DNA of 64,000 nucleotides from CAITZA01 sp937915285 (GCA_036821825.1 DAISIV010000004.1:62001-126000), one strand, 5' to 3'. Shown: positions 34,751 through 42,702, numbered from the stretch's first letter. Notes: generated by a model from the letters alone, not told the origin. Made by a program: numbers and translations.

Positions 34751-36823
34751 TCAACTCCCTGTTTCGGAGATTGGAGGAACTCCGTGCTCCTGAACCTTTT
34801 CCAATTTCACTGCGCAGACCTTGTAGTCGGGGGTTTTAGACACAGGGTCCAGCGAAGTTCCCAGTAGCACATTCGGATTTGCCTTCATGAAATGAAAATC
34901 CATAAAGATAGCGCCCTCAGGAACAATGTCACCGGGTTGAACCGGGGTAATCAACTCGCCGCGACGCGATGAAATTTTAACTGTATCACCGTCCCGGAGT
35001 CCCATTTTTAGCGCGTCCTGGTGATTTATCTGCGCCCGTGGAGTTGGAAACTCATTATGTAGCGAAGGACACCGCCCTGTCATGGTGCGAGTATGATAAT
35101 GAGCGAATCTCCGTCCTGTGGTAAGTAGCACTGGATATTCCGAACAGGGCAATTCTTCCGATGGCCTGTAATCAATAACGTGAAACATCCCGGCGCCACG
35201 AGTGAACCGTCCCTCATGAAGAAAACCAGTTCCCTGATGGTCTTCTGATGGACATGGCCACTGAAGGCCCCCGGATTCGAGCCGCTCATAGGTGATGCCG
35301 GCAAAGGCCGGTGACAGTTTTCGCATCTCGTCGTAAATCTCGGAGGGAGATCCGTAATCCATGTTTAAACCCAGTCTTTTTCCAACCTCTGAAATGACCA
35401 TCCAGTCCGGTATAGTTCCTTCAGGCGCCTCGACCGCCTTTCTCACTCGCTGAACCTTCCTCTCGGTGTTGGCAAATGTTCCGTCCTTTTCCGCCCAACA
35501 TGCCCCCGGCAGAACTACGTGAGCCAATTCTGCCGTCTCAGTCATGAAGATGTCCTGCACGACCAGAAATTCTGCTGAACTTAATGCCTTACGTATGTGA
35601 TGGGTGTCAGGGTCACTCATCACCGAGTTCTCACCCAATATGTACAATGCCTTCACGCTCCCATCCAGCAGACGGTCCATCATCTCAGGTATCATGTAGC
35701 CGACTTTGTTGGAGAGTTTGGCGTCCCACGCCTTTTCAAACTTTGCCCGAACATTGTCATCGGTGACGACCTGGTATCCTGGATAGACGTTTGGTAAGCC
35801 CCCCATGTCACACGCGCCCTGAACATTGTTTTGACCACGCAGTGGGTTTACTCCGGTTGAGGGTCTGCCAATATGACCGGTGAGCATGGCGAGATTGGCT
35901 AGCGATTTGACATTATCCACTCCATGGGAATGTTCGGTTATCCCTAGCGTGTAGAGTATGGTGGACTTTTCGGATGTGGCGTATATCCTTGCCACTCTTA
36001 AAATGTCCTCAACCGAGATTCCGGATATTCTTGAGGCCTCTTCCAGGGTGTAGTTGCCAAGGTGTTGTTTTAGTTGGTCAAAGCCTTCTGTCCTCTCGCT
36101 GATAAAACCCTGATTATGCCAGTTATTATCAATAATGGCTTTAAGCAGACCGTTAATAAAAGCCACATCGGTTCCAAAGTTAATCCGTAAATGTATGTCG
36201 GCCTGTAGGGTGAGCTGAATTTTTCGAGGGTCAATTACAATAAGTTTGGCCCCCTTGAGCTTTCCACGGAAGACGCGGTGTGCGACTAGCGGGTGAGCTT
36301 CCGTGGTGTTCGACCCGATCAGAAAAATGCAGTCAGCGTCCTCAATCTCCGGAATCGAATTAGTCATGGCTCCACTCCCAAAAGCGGCGGCAAGACCTGC
36401 CACCGTCGGGGCGTGTCAGAGACGGGCGCAGTGATCAATGTGGTTGACACCAAACCCCGCTCTGCAAAGTTTTTGCATGAGATAACTCTCTTCATTAGTA
36501 CAACGGGCGGACGTGAGAAATGACAGACTGTCACCCCCATGGGTATCACGTATTTCAGCTAGCCGGCTAGAGGTGTAATCAAAAGCCTCTTCCCACGAAA
36601 CTTTCTTCAAAGAACCATTCTTGCGTATGAGTGGACTGGTCAGACGATCAGAGCTGTGAACGAACTCGTGGGCATTCCATCCTTTTATGCAAAGCTTTCC
36701 ATAGTTCATGGGACCGCTCTTGGAAGGGTAGGTACCCACTAGTTTTCCATCCAGAACTTCGAGAAGCATTTCACAACCGCAACCGCAGTAAGGGCAGGTT
36801 GTTCGGACGAATTGATAATTCAT
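34751..36823 (-). CDS. fdhF: Selenocysteine formate dehydrogenase, catalytic subunit
   Basis: A 690-residue FdhF-like molybdo/tungsten enzyme read through an in-frame TGA at 36416-36418. Upstream part: [4Fe-4S] cysteines C10, C13, C17 and C45, then NHIDHCARL. The TGA at codon 136 is followed without a break by HAPTVAGLAAAFGSGAMTNS, exactly where formate dehydrogenases have Sec-His (Sec140 in E. coli FdhF). Other landmarks: FLIGSNTTEAHPLVAHRVF, LIVIDPRKIQLT, FANTERKVQRVRKAVE and the C-terminal TTGRRFAHYHTRTMTGR. It interconverts formate and CO2. No beta subunit is adjacent, so its electron partner is encoded elsewhere. A TGTC-N6-GACATA operator lies 56 bases before the start. Confidence 0.95.
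36385..36418 (-). promoter_or_regulatory. fdhF UGA (Sec) codon and SECIS hairpin
   Basis: On the minus strand, 11 bases after the TGA, GGTGGC pairs with GCCGCC (six pairs, one G-U, plus an outer C-G) around the loop AGGTCTT. The GGTC in the loop matches the SelB-binding feature of the E. coli fdhF element. Confidence 0.85.
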
Positions 36824-37319
36824 GAGACCCCCGCAGAGATAGAGTCACAAAACATCTTAAAATTCGAACTGATTAGCTTCTGTCATTTTTGACATAAGCC
36901 AAAAAGAATGTCAACATTCGATGGACAGGGCATTTGTCCATGGGCATTCTTCAGTCCGGACAACTCGCTTGCAGTAGCTGTCGTACGTTCACGCTCCGGT
37001 CATAATTCCTTGCAAATTCAAAAGCTCGTAAGCCGCTATTTAATGACTCGAGCGCAGGCAGTATCAGAAAGGCCCCAACCTTAAGTTGATCCTGAGCAGC
37101 GCAGACTGGACCTTGACCGGCGCTCTCCGAAAATCATCTGAACCTGACAAAACATTCTGCATGTTTGAATTATCAGGACCTGGGACTCGGTATCAAAACC
37201 ATGGCGCAGCGCGGCCTGTCTTTCAAGACCCCATTGAAGGTGACGTGACATTTTAAGAACTGAACATCTACACTTTTAGCAGCAGTTATGTTATATTATG
37301 TGACCAAGGTATCAATAAG
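36824..37319. other. 496-base divergent gap between fdhF and an exported protein gene
   Basis: No credible gene. The fdhF-proximal 120 bases hold the operator and two inverted repeats described above. The rest is unstructured to the eye; TATATT around 37290-37296 could be a -10 for the plus-strand gene, without a clear -35. Confidence 0.45.
36879..36896. promoter_or_regulatory. Operator-like repeat TCTGTC-N6-GACATA before fdhF
   Basis: Same arms and same 6-base spacer as the two sites in the bamB/mop region, with one mismatch in the left arm. It lies 56 bases upstream of the fdhF ATG. Two more inverted repeats, GAATGT-N2-ACATTC (36906-36919) and TGGACA-N7-TGTCCA (36922-36940), follow; on the minus strand a TTGACA box covers 36909-36914. 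Confidence 0.6.
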
Positions 37320-37721
37320 ATGAACAGACTACTTTATGTATTTATTTCAGTTTTACTGGTTGGAGTCCTTATCGGAGAAGCCCATGCAAATGACATACGG
37401 GGCATGTGGGTTGGGAATGCCAAAGGCAACATTTTCGGGGCTGAAGGCAGCGTAAACATAACCCATCAGAACGGTGAGGACATTGTCGGCATAGTCGAGG
37501 GCGGCAACTTCTTCGGCAAGGCTAAGTTCTCCATTCAGGGCAAGATCCGTGGCAATTACATATTCGGCAGCAAGGATGGCCACACATTCGAGGGATTCCT
37601 GTATCCGGACTGGTCTATACAGGGACTTTTCAGAGCTATTGATGGAGACACCTATAAGGTTATCCTCAGACGCCCTTACCAATTCTGGGGCGCACCTTAC
37701 GGGTCCTGGGGATATAACTAG
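37320..37721 (+). CDS. Exported protein, function unknown
   Basis: A 133-residue product with a signal peptide (hydrophobic ~5-19, likely cleavage after EAHA at ~23). The mature ~110 residues are rich in glycine and aromatic residues, with repeated G-x-F/I-F-G units (GNIFGAEG, GNFFGKAK, GNYIFGSKDG), suggesting a beta-sandwich or repeat-built periplasmic protein of the kind that starts DIRGMWVGNAKG. No family recognised. A hairpin with a short U-run follows its stop. Confidence 0.65.
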   Translation: MNRLLYVFISVLLVGVLIGEAHANDIRGMWVGNAKGNIFGAEGSVNITHQNGEDIVGIVEGGNFFGKAKFSIQGKIRGNYIFGSKDGHTFEGFLYPDWSIQGLFRAIDGDTYKVILRRPYQFWGAPYGSWGYN

Positions 37722-37752
37722 ACCACCGGATTCTCTCCCCCGAAAACACAGG

Positions 37753-37780
37753 ATCCCGGATTTTAAATCACCGGGATTTT
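37753..37780 (+). terminator. Rho-independent-type terminator
   Basis: ATCCCGG (37753-37759) pairs with CCGGGAT (37771-37777) around an 11-base loop, followed by TTTT. It should end the transcript of the exported protein gene. Confidence 0.6.
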
Positions 37781-38591
37781 GAATGGCTCCACTCCGGGTT
37801 CATCTGCCTTGAAAAATTCGTTCAACAAAACTCGCACAATTTCCCTCAGCGGTTTGCTGGTAGATATTGAACATGGGTCGCCTGACATAAGTCGCTTCCA
37901 AGAGTTAAAGACAAATATTTGTGAGAAACTCAGCCTGCGCGCTCCTGATGGCGCGATAATTCCAATAAGCCTGAAGCACATTCATTTCACACAGACCGAC
38001 CTCATCCAAAGAGCCGTCGAGTCATGCGATTTCCTGCTGCTAAGCCCTCAGGGAACTCCCTGGCGATCCTATACCGGGAGCTTGGCACGTATGCTACAAA
38101 CTCTCACCACGACGCTGATTAATGCCGTTCAACTTCAAGGCCTTCCAGTTCTTGCCATATGTGGTGGTCACCAGTTTTTGGCTGCGAGTTTTGGAGCTAG
38201 GGTAGACTTCATTGATCCGGCCTTTGAGGGAAGAACTCTATATGAATATCCTCCTGAAGCCATTGCGGAGAGAGGCCTGGTGTACCTTGAGACACTTGCG
38301 TCTGACAGGATATTTGAGGGGGTCGTTGTTCATCCAGGGAATTTCGCAGTTCTGGAGAGTCACACGGAAGAAGTCAAAAATGCCCCACATCCCTTTGCTA
38401 ATCTTGCAAGAAGCGCCACATCTGAGATACAGTTGATAACAATACCGGACGCCCTTGTGTACGGTATGGCGTTTCATCCTGAAAGAGGCTGGACCCAGGC
38501 TTACGGACCAGACTCACAGGCTGCGGCAGGCAAGCAACTGCTAGGTAATTTTTTCAGACTTGTGCATGTCAACAAGTCTGGAGCTATCTGA
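37779..38591 (+). CDS. Class I glutamine amidotransferase-like protein
   Basis: Up to 270 residues. The nucleophile elbow VLAICGGHQFLAASFGA (~125-141) and the partner histidine-glutamate YGMAFHPERGW (~227-237) give the Cys-His-Glu triad of class I amidotransferases (GuaA/TrpG/PuuD type). No synthetase partner is fused or adjacent, so it may act as a stand-alone hydrolase, as gamma-glutamyl hydrolases do. The start is uncertain: the first in-frame TTG (37779) lies in the U-run of the preceding terminator, and a TTG at 37809 or another downstream codon is more likely. Confidence 0.75.
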   Translation: MNGSTPGSSALKNSFNKTRTISLSGLLVDIEHGSPDISRFQELKTNICEKLSLRAPDGAIIPISLKHIHFTQTDLIQRAVESCDFLLLSPQGTPWRSYTGSLARMLQTLTTTLINAVQLQGLPVLAICGGHQFLAASFGARVDFIDPAFEGRTLYEYPPEAIAERGLVYLETLASDRIFEGVVVHPGNFAVLESHTEEVKNAPHPFANLARSATSEIQLITIPDALVYGMAFHPERGWTQAYGPDSQAAAGKQLLGNFFRLVHVNKSGAI

Positions 38592-38653
38592 TTCCATGTT
38601 TATGATGTCCGGTTTCCTGTTGAACCAATAAATATTACAGGGGGTTCCCCAAA

Positions 38654-39061
38654 ATGGATGAAGCTCAAAAAGCTAGAATTCGTCTGGAGCATTGGATTAA
38701 CCACAATTATGAGCATTTAAAAGGTTATCTTGAAGTTTCCAACTCTCTTGATCAAATGGGTCTCCCACTCGTAGGAGACAGGATTCGTAATGCCGTTGAG
38801 CATATCGACAGGGCCAACGACGAATTTCGCAAGGCTTTGGAACAACTCGATACGGCTACTCCCGCTTCGGCCACCGGCTCTGGCTGCTGCTGCGACCAAC
38901 ATGGACACTCACATGGCCACACTCACCAGCATGAACATTGCCATGGCGAAGCGTCTCAGCGCTGTCATGACCATCCACATGAGCATTGTCACTCACACGA
39001 ACATGCACATGAACACACCCATGAGCATTCTCATGACAAGCCCAAACACAGGCACGATTGA
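38654..39061 (+). CDS. Helical protein with a His/Cys-rich metal-binding tail
   Basis: A 135-residue cytoplasmic protein. Residues ~5-70 form a helical domain (ARIRLEHWINHNYEHLKGYL...VGDRIRNAVEHIDRANDEF). Residues ~77-135 are extremely rich in histidine with some cysteines (GCCCDQHGHSHGH, HCHGE, HEHAHEHTHEHSHD), as in nickel/zinc storage or chaperone proteins (HypB, SlyD, CooJ types). AGGGGG precedes the ATG. The next gene follows after 48 bases and may be cotranscribed. Binding of Ni or Zn is inference from composition. Confidence 0.75.
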   Translation: MDEAQKARIRLEHWINHNYEHLKGYLEVSNSLDQMGLPLVGDRIRNAVEHIDRANDEFRKALEQLDTATPASATGSGCCCDQHGHSHGHTHQHEHCHGEASQRCHDHPHEHCHSHEHAHEHTHEHSHDKPKHRHD

Positions 39062-39109
39062 ATATCCGGTACGGTGTCGCAATTGAATTCGCTGGTTTAG
39101 GAGGAAATT

Positions 39110-39637
39110 ATGGAAGCCAGAACATTTGAAATGGAATTCGCCAAATTCATTGAAAGGTTTCACGCTGAAATTCGTGACCTTTTCATGGAGGACACCCTAC
39201 ATAAGAGAGAGATACTCTCTCATTACCAACTTGCAGAGGAAATGCTGCGCGATTTGGCCGATACAGTCCTAAGTGAATTCACCGTAAACATAGACAAGCG
39301 CACCTCTGTGGAAACGATAGCAGACCGTTATGTTAAACTCGGGATACGTTGTTGCGAGGATGGCCTTAGTTTTTCCGAAATGGTCCGGGTCTTCATTCTG
39401 CTCAAAAGGCACGTTTGGCTTTTTTTCCAGGACAGTAACTTTGCGGGACAACCTTTTGACGTGCGTTCAATAGTGGCCCTTAACAACCGGACAACCCTAT
39501 TTTTTGACCGGGCAATATATTACTTCCTTGTGGGCTATGAACAGACGCAATCCGAAAACCCCACTGAACTCGAATCTCTTTACAATTCATTCCTCAGCAA
39601 ATTGAGAATAGACCTAAAAAAACCCGTCGATGACTGA
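39110..39637 (+). CDS. RsbRD N-terminal-domain-like sensor protein
   Basis: A 175-residue all-helical protein with AGGAGG 7 bases before the ATG. Its pattern (FAKFIERFHAEIRDLFMED, YQLAEEMLRDLADTVL, LGIRCCEDGLSFSEMVRVFILLKRHVW) is like the RsbRD/N-terminal globin-like sensory domain found in front of histidine kinases and RsbR proteins, here without an output domain. A CC pair lies near residue 81. The gene is followed by a strong terminator. Assignment to the domain is by pattern only. Confidence 0.6.
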   Translation: MEARTFEMEFAKFIERFHAEIRDLFMEDTLHKREILSHYQLAEEMLRDLADTVLSEFTVNIDKRTSVETIADRYVKLGIRCCEDGLSFSEMVRVFILLKRHVWLFFQDSNFAGQPFDVRSIVALNNRTTLFFDRAIYYFLVGYEQTQSENPTELESLYNSFLSKLRIDLKKPVDD

Positions 39638-39684
39638 TACTAAACATCCAACCTGGATATATTATTAGTTCACAAAGCTAAAAA

Positions 39685-39716
39685 ACGCCCCTGATAAATC
39701 TCAGGAGCGTTTTTTT
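39685..39716 (+). terminator. Rho-independent terminator
   Basis: ACGCCCCTGA (39685-39694) and TCAGGAGCGT (39701-39710) pair with one mismatch around a 6-base loop, followed by seven Ts. It ends the plus-strand transcript containing the His-rich and RsbRD-like genes. Confidence 0.88.
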
Positions 39717-39759
39717 GGATGCTACCCCGATGAAAGAGGAGGTCGTGAAATCGAGGGTT

Positions 39760-40716
39760 TTATTGAACTACCTGCACTGTGTATCCGAATTTGTCGCCAT
39801 TTTCCTGCCTGTATTCAATCTTCACCTTCTCTCCAACTGCAGGCCTTCTGAATGGTATGAACTTCGTCTTGAGCCCGACCCGTATGTTCACCACCTCGGC
39901 AGTATCACTGTCGTCAGCTACCCTGAGCGATAAGCTCTTTGGGGAGGAGGCTACAACTTCACCTGTAAGTGTTTTTGAGCTTTTCTCCTCTTTCGGCGCA
40001 GTCTCGCTAATGTCTTCCTTGGGGGCGGCAGGCCTTTCTACCGGCGTCGTCTTTGCAATCACTTTCTTTTCACCAGTAGCCGTTTTTCCCACAGGCCTCT
40101 TTGGAGGGGTTGTGGCAGTCCCGGTGGACGTGGAGGCTGATGGACCCGTTGAGACAGCTTCCGACCCACTGGCGGGAGGCTTGGTCTGAGTGTCGGTTGA
40201 TCGTGGCGCCGCCGGTTTTCTACCCGAGGGAGGGGGCGTAGTTGATGTCGATGACCCGGACGGCGACCACGAAGGATCAGACACGTGAGCCGGAGGACGT
40301 GTCGATACTATCGGCTTGGGCGGAGTGCATGAGTCTATAGGGCTAGGCTCCTCTCCGACCGACCTGCACACCGATCCGCTTGGGGGCGCAGGTGGATAAC
40401 ATTGAGCTGCTGAAGGCAACGGGGACAAGCTGACAACCTTGGTCGCCTTCATATATCCATCTTCGAGAATGAAGTCCACTGCCACATTCTCACCTAAGCA
40501 CGGACGCCTGTTTGGAACGAATTTGGTGCGCCAACCAACGTTGACCTCGGCGCACTGCCCATTCGACTTGACGGTCATGGAACGCCAGCCATTGTCAACA
40601 ACCGTCCCCTTGAATGTGCAAATTCTGTAGGCTTGAACTGGCTCCACCATACATGTTATCAAAAGCGCAGCCACTACGATGGCGATAGAGCCGAAAACGG
40701 AACATTTCCCGGACAT
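39760..40716 (-). CDS. Exported two-domain protein with Pro/Ser/Thr linker
   Basis: A 318-residue product. The ATG at 40716 has GGAGG about 6 bases upstream, and the signal peptide (IAIVVAALLITCMVEPVQA) then sits at the N terminus; an earlier in-frame start would add 35 residues before it. Two copies of one ~65-residue domain (residues ~30-95 and ~250-318) share W/LxTKFxPxRRPxxGExV; between them runs ~150 residues rich in Pro, Ser, Thr and Lys. The same domain forms the small protein at 2332-2643. The four cysteines of the first copy are absent from the second. Likely periplasmic or surface-linked; function unknown. Confidence 0.75.
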   Translation of the reverse strand: MSGKCSVFGSIAIVVAALLITCMVEPVQAYRICTFKGTVVDNGWRSMTVKSNGQCAEVNVGWRTKFVPNRRPCLGENVAVDFILEDGYMKATKVVSLSPLPSAAQCYPPAPPSGSVCRSVGEEPSPIDSCTPPKPIVSTRPPAHVSDPSWSPSGSSTSTTPPPSGRKPAAPRSTDTQTKPPASGSEAVSTGPSASTSTGTATTPPKRPVGKTATGEKKVIAKTTPVERPAAPKEDISETAPKEEKSSKTLTGEVVASSPKSLSLRVADDSDTAEVVNIRVGLKTKFIPFRRPAVGEKVKIEYRQENGDKFGYTVQVVQ

Positions 40717-40808
40717 GGGAGACCTCCTCACTGGGGGGGTAAGGAATTTGCTCTGTTCTTTAACAGCGCCCGGCTCAGCCGGGTCATTGAGCTTCCTATG
40801 TATTAAAG

Positions 40809-40820
40809 TGTTTCGAAACA
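40809..40820. promoter_or_regulatory. Perfect 12-bp palindrome TGTTTCGAAACA
   Basis: A self-complementary site ~95 bases before the start of the exported two-domain protein gene (minus strand) and ~157 before the plus-strand gene at 40977. Such GTTTCGAAAC-type palindromes resemble binding sites of small dimeric repressors. It may control either gene. Confidence 0.45.
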
Positions 40821-40976
40821 TAGTAGGTTACGTTTAAAATGTCAAGTAAATTTATAGCTAATAAAACCATAAATCTGTTTATATTATCTTTAATCAATAA
40901 AACAATATCGAGACATGAATGCATGGTGTTTGAATTGACCAGAAATACACTACACTAATATTTTGGGAGGTTTGAA

Positions 40977-41330
40977 ATGGGAATATGCCGTGACACAGGC
41001 GGCATGGAAATAGATTTGGTCAAGGAGATGGCGGAGGGGCTTGGCAATTCCGGCGCAGCCCTTGAGCGGTTGATTGAGAAGGCCGTTCAGGCGCGCATGG
41101 AGGTTTTTGCATTGATGGACACCTTCAGGAACGGTTCTTCTGGTGATCTGTGCGACGAGCATATAGAAATGATAAATGATTCAATCAGAAAATACAATTC
41201 CACGGTAAACAGTGCGCAGCATGCCCTTGACTGGTTGCTGATACAGAGGGAGGCCTGCGGATTCAGGACTCACCGAAATGTAAGTTCCTTTTATCCGATC
41301 CCACAGAAGATGATACTGATCAGGAAATGA
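40977..41330 (+). CDS. Small helical protein, function unknown
   Basis: A 117-residue protein with GGGAGG 7 bases before its ATG. Mostly helical (VKEMAEGLGNSGAALERLIEKAVQARMEVF...EHIEMINDSIRKYNSTVNSAQHALDWLLIQREACGF), no signal peptide or membrane segment, two or three cysteines. Its stop overlaps the start of the thioredoxin-like gene (ATGA), so the two are coupled. No family recognised. Confidence 0.65.
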   Translation: MGICRDTGGMEIDLVKEMAEGLGNSGAALERLIEKAVQARMEVFALMDTFRNGSSGDLCDEHIEMINDSIRKYNSTVNSAQHALDWLLIQREACGFRTHRNVSSFYPIPQKMILIRK

Positions 41331-41875
41331 AGTTGTTTCAACGATCAATTCTTTTTGTCAGGACACTTACTGCCGGCTGCCTGTTTGTTCTGGCGTCAGT
41401 GACTTTTTCTGTTCAGGTAGCTGCATCGGGCTCTCCTGGAGATGTCTGGGCGGTGTATTTCGGATCCAGCGACTGCACGGTTTGCGATCACGTAAGACCT
41501 TTGCTCGATAGCCTTACCAGGGATGAGGGCCTCAAAATCAAAGCCTTCGACATAACACGTCCGGAGGACTATCTGGTCTTTGAACGAATAGAGTCAGTCC
41601 ACAGCGCCAACAAATTCTCCGTTCCCTTGATAATCATAGGTGAAAATATCCTGATAGGTGAGAAGCAGATACAGAAAAGTCTCAGGAAACTGGTCCAGAG
41701 ATACCGCGAGGGCAACGGTGTTCCCCTACCCTACCTCGGAGACTTGACATCCACCGGTGATGGGGCCTCATCAGCGCAAGAGGACTGCAAGACTTGCAAG
41801 GACAAAGGTAGACCGCCATCGGTTCAGAGTGAACTCAGGAAGCTGAAAGTTTTTATTGACCGTCTTATGGAGTGA
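41327..41875 (+). CDS. Exported thioredoxin-fold protein
   Basis: A 182-residue product with an N-terminal signal segment (~9-32) and a thioredoxin/glutaredoxin-like domain. The redox pair is SSDCTVCDHVRPLLD (CxxC at ~49-52), and the cis-proline site is in KFSVPLIIIGENILIG. A second cysteine pair CKTCKDK lies near residue 150. It would act on disulfides or metal delivery in the periplasm. Coupled to the upstream small protein by an ATGA overlap. Confidence 0.75.
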   Translation: MKLFQRSILFVRTLTAGCLFVLASVTFSVQVAASGSPGDVWAVYFGSSDCTVCDHVRPLLDSLTRDEGLKIKAFDITRPEDYLVFERIESVHSANKFSVPLIIIGENILIGEKQIQKSLRKLVQRYREGNGVPLPYLGDLTSTGDGASSAQEDCKTCKDKGRPPSVQSELRKLKVFIDRLME

Positions 41876-42042
41876 CCATCCAGTGAACTTTCCCATGGTT
41901 TCACTAATAATTGTGGTAATCAATCCTTATCCGGGTTATGCTTGAAAATTGGTGTATAGGCAGCAACCAGCTATGTCATTGTCAATATGACCGATTTTTT
42001 TGTGAAGATTGTGGTTGGGTGGCATAAAATTTTAGCTGGCCC

Positions 42043-42071
42043 TTGACTACATTCGGATATATGAATAGTCT
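42043..42071 (+). promoter_or_regulatory. Candidate promoter for the HesB-like selenoprotein gene
   Basis: TTGACT (42043-42048), a 17-base spacer and TAGTCT (42066-42071), ending 39 bases before the ATG. The -10 is weak, so this is tentative. Confidence 0.35.
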
Positions 42072-42110
42072 TGTAGTTATAAACAAGACGAATCTCGCTA
42101 GGAGACAAAC

Positions 42111-42416
42111 ATGTTCACGATTGACGAAGAATCAACAAAATTTCTCAGGGAGAAACTGGTTGACAATCAGTTCCTCAGGGTTTTTTTTGGCGGCTATGGT
42201 TGAGGCGGTCCCAGCATGGGATTGGCTCTGGATGAGCTAAAAGAAGGCGACGAACAGCATGTGATCAATGAACTACCTTTGGTTGTAGACCCATTTGCGA
42301 TGAAGATCATAAAGGAATCAGGCGGTCTGGCAATCAAGTCCAGTATATTCGGCCCGATGGCTGAGTTGGTTAACTCTGCGTCCGAAGGATGCGGAAGCGG
42401 ATGCAGTTGTGGCTAG
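42111..42416 (+). CDS. HesB-like selenoprotein (IscA/HesB fold)
   Basis: A 101-residue protein read through an in-frame TGA at 42201-42203. Reading from ATG 42111 (TAGGAG 8 bases upstream) gives MFTIDEESTKFLREKL..RVFFGGYG, then the TGA (Sec31), then GGPSMGLALDE and the rest, ending GCGSGCSCG. The residues around the TGA match the HesB-like selenoprotein family of anaerobic bacteria, where Sec replaces the first conserved cysteine of the A-type iron-sulfur carrier fold; the CxC end is kept. Candidate SECIS hairpins after the TGA: TCCCA-GCA-TGGGA (42209-42221) and GCTC-TGGAT-GAGC (42225-42237). A zinc-ribbon FmdB gene follows 12 bases later. Confidence 0.88.
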
Positions 42417-42428
42417 TGAGGTTTGAAA

Positions 42429-42629
42429 ATGCCTATTTTCGAATTCGTTTGTGGAAAATGTGGCAAGGAATTTGAGCGACTGGTATTTTCATCTGAACTC
42501 GACCCTCCGAACTGTCCTGATTGCGACAGCTCGGATGTGACCAAAATTCTTTCGGTGTTCTCGAGTTCCTCCATTGAACGTGGACTGGGCTCGTCCTGCG
42601 GGCACAGCGCAGGCAGTGGACATTCCTGA
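42429..42629 (+). CDS. FmdB-family zinc-ribbon protein
   Basis: A 66-residue protein starting MPIFEFVCGKCGKEFERLV, the classical FmdB start, with a second pair CPDCDS to complete the zinc ribbon, then a Ser-rich tail ending CGHSAGSGHS. The ATG at 42429 (GAGG upstream) is preferred to the TTG at 42423. FmdB proteins are putative regulators or small zinc proteins of unclear role. Probably cotranscribed with the HesB-like selenoprotein gene. Confidence 0.85.
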   Translation: MPIFEFVCGKCGKEFERLVFSSELDPPNCPDCDSSDVTKILSVFSSSSIERGLGSSCGHSAGSGHS

Positions 42630-42663
42630 GGTTAGCTATGCGGTGCGGTTGCATCGCTTGAAA

Positions 42664-42694
42664 AAAGAGGCCGGTGACTCGGCCTCTTTTTTTT
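42664..42694. terminator. Bidirectional rho-independent terminator
   Basis: AAAGAGGCC and GGCCTCTTT pair perfectly around an 8-base loop, with a T-run on the plus strand and an A-run giving U's on the minus strand. It separates the convergent FmdB and CoA-ligase genes. Confidence 0.9.
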
Positions 42695-42702
42695 GGGTCA
42701 TA

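Noticed and set aside
34648..34839. Small plus-strand frame between the histidine phosphatase and fdhF.
   Set aside because: It runs into the fdhF 3' end, lacks a ribosome site and has no motif.
34751..36823. fdhF looks like two genes or a nonsense-mutated pseudogene.
   Set aside because: The TGA sits exactly at the Sec site, the frame is kept, and a SECIS-like hairpin follows, so it is a selenoprotein.
41972..41989. TATGTC near 41972 as a fourth operator copy.
   Set aside because: The right arm at the required spacing is AATATG, not GACATA.
42043..42240. A 65-residue reading frame across the start of the HesB-like gene.
   Set aside because: It is in another frame, has no ribosome site at a sensible distance, and overlaps the TGA-containing gene that shows family similarity on both sides.
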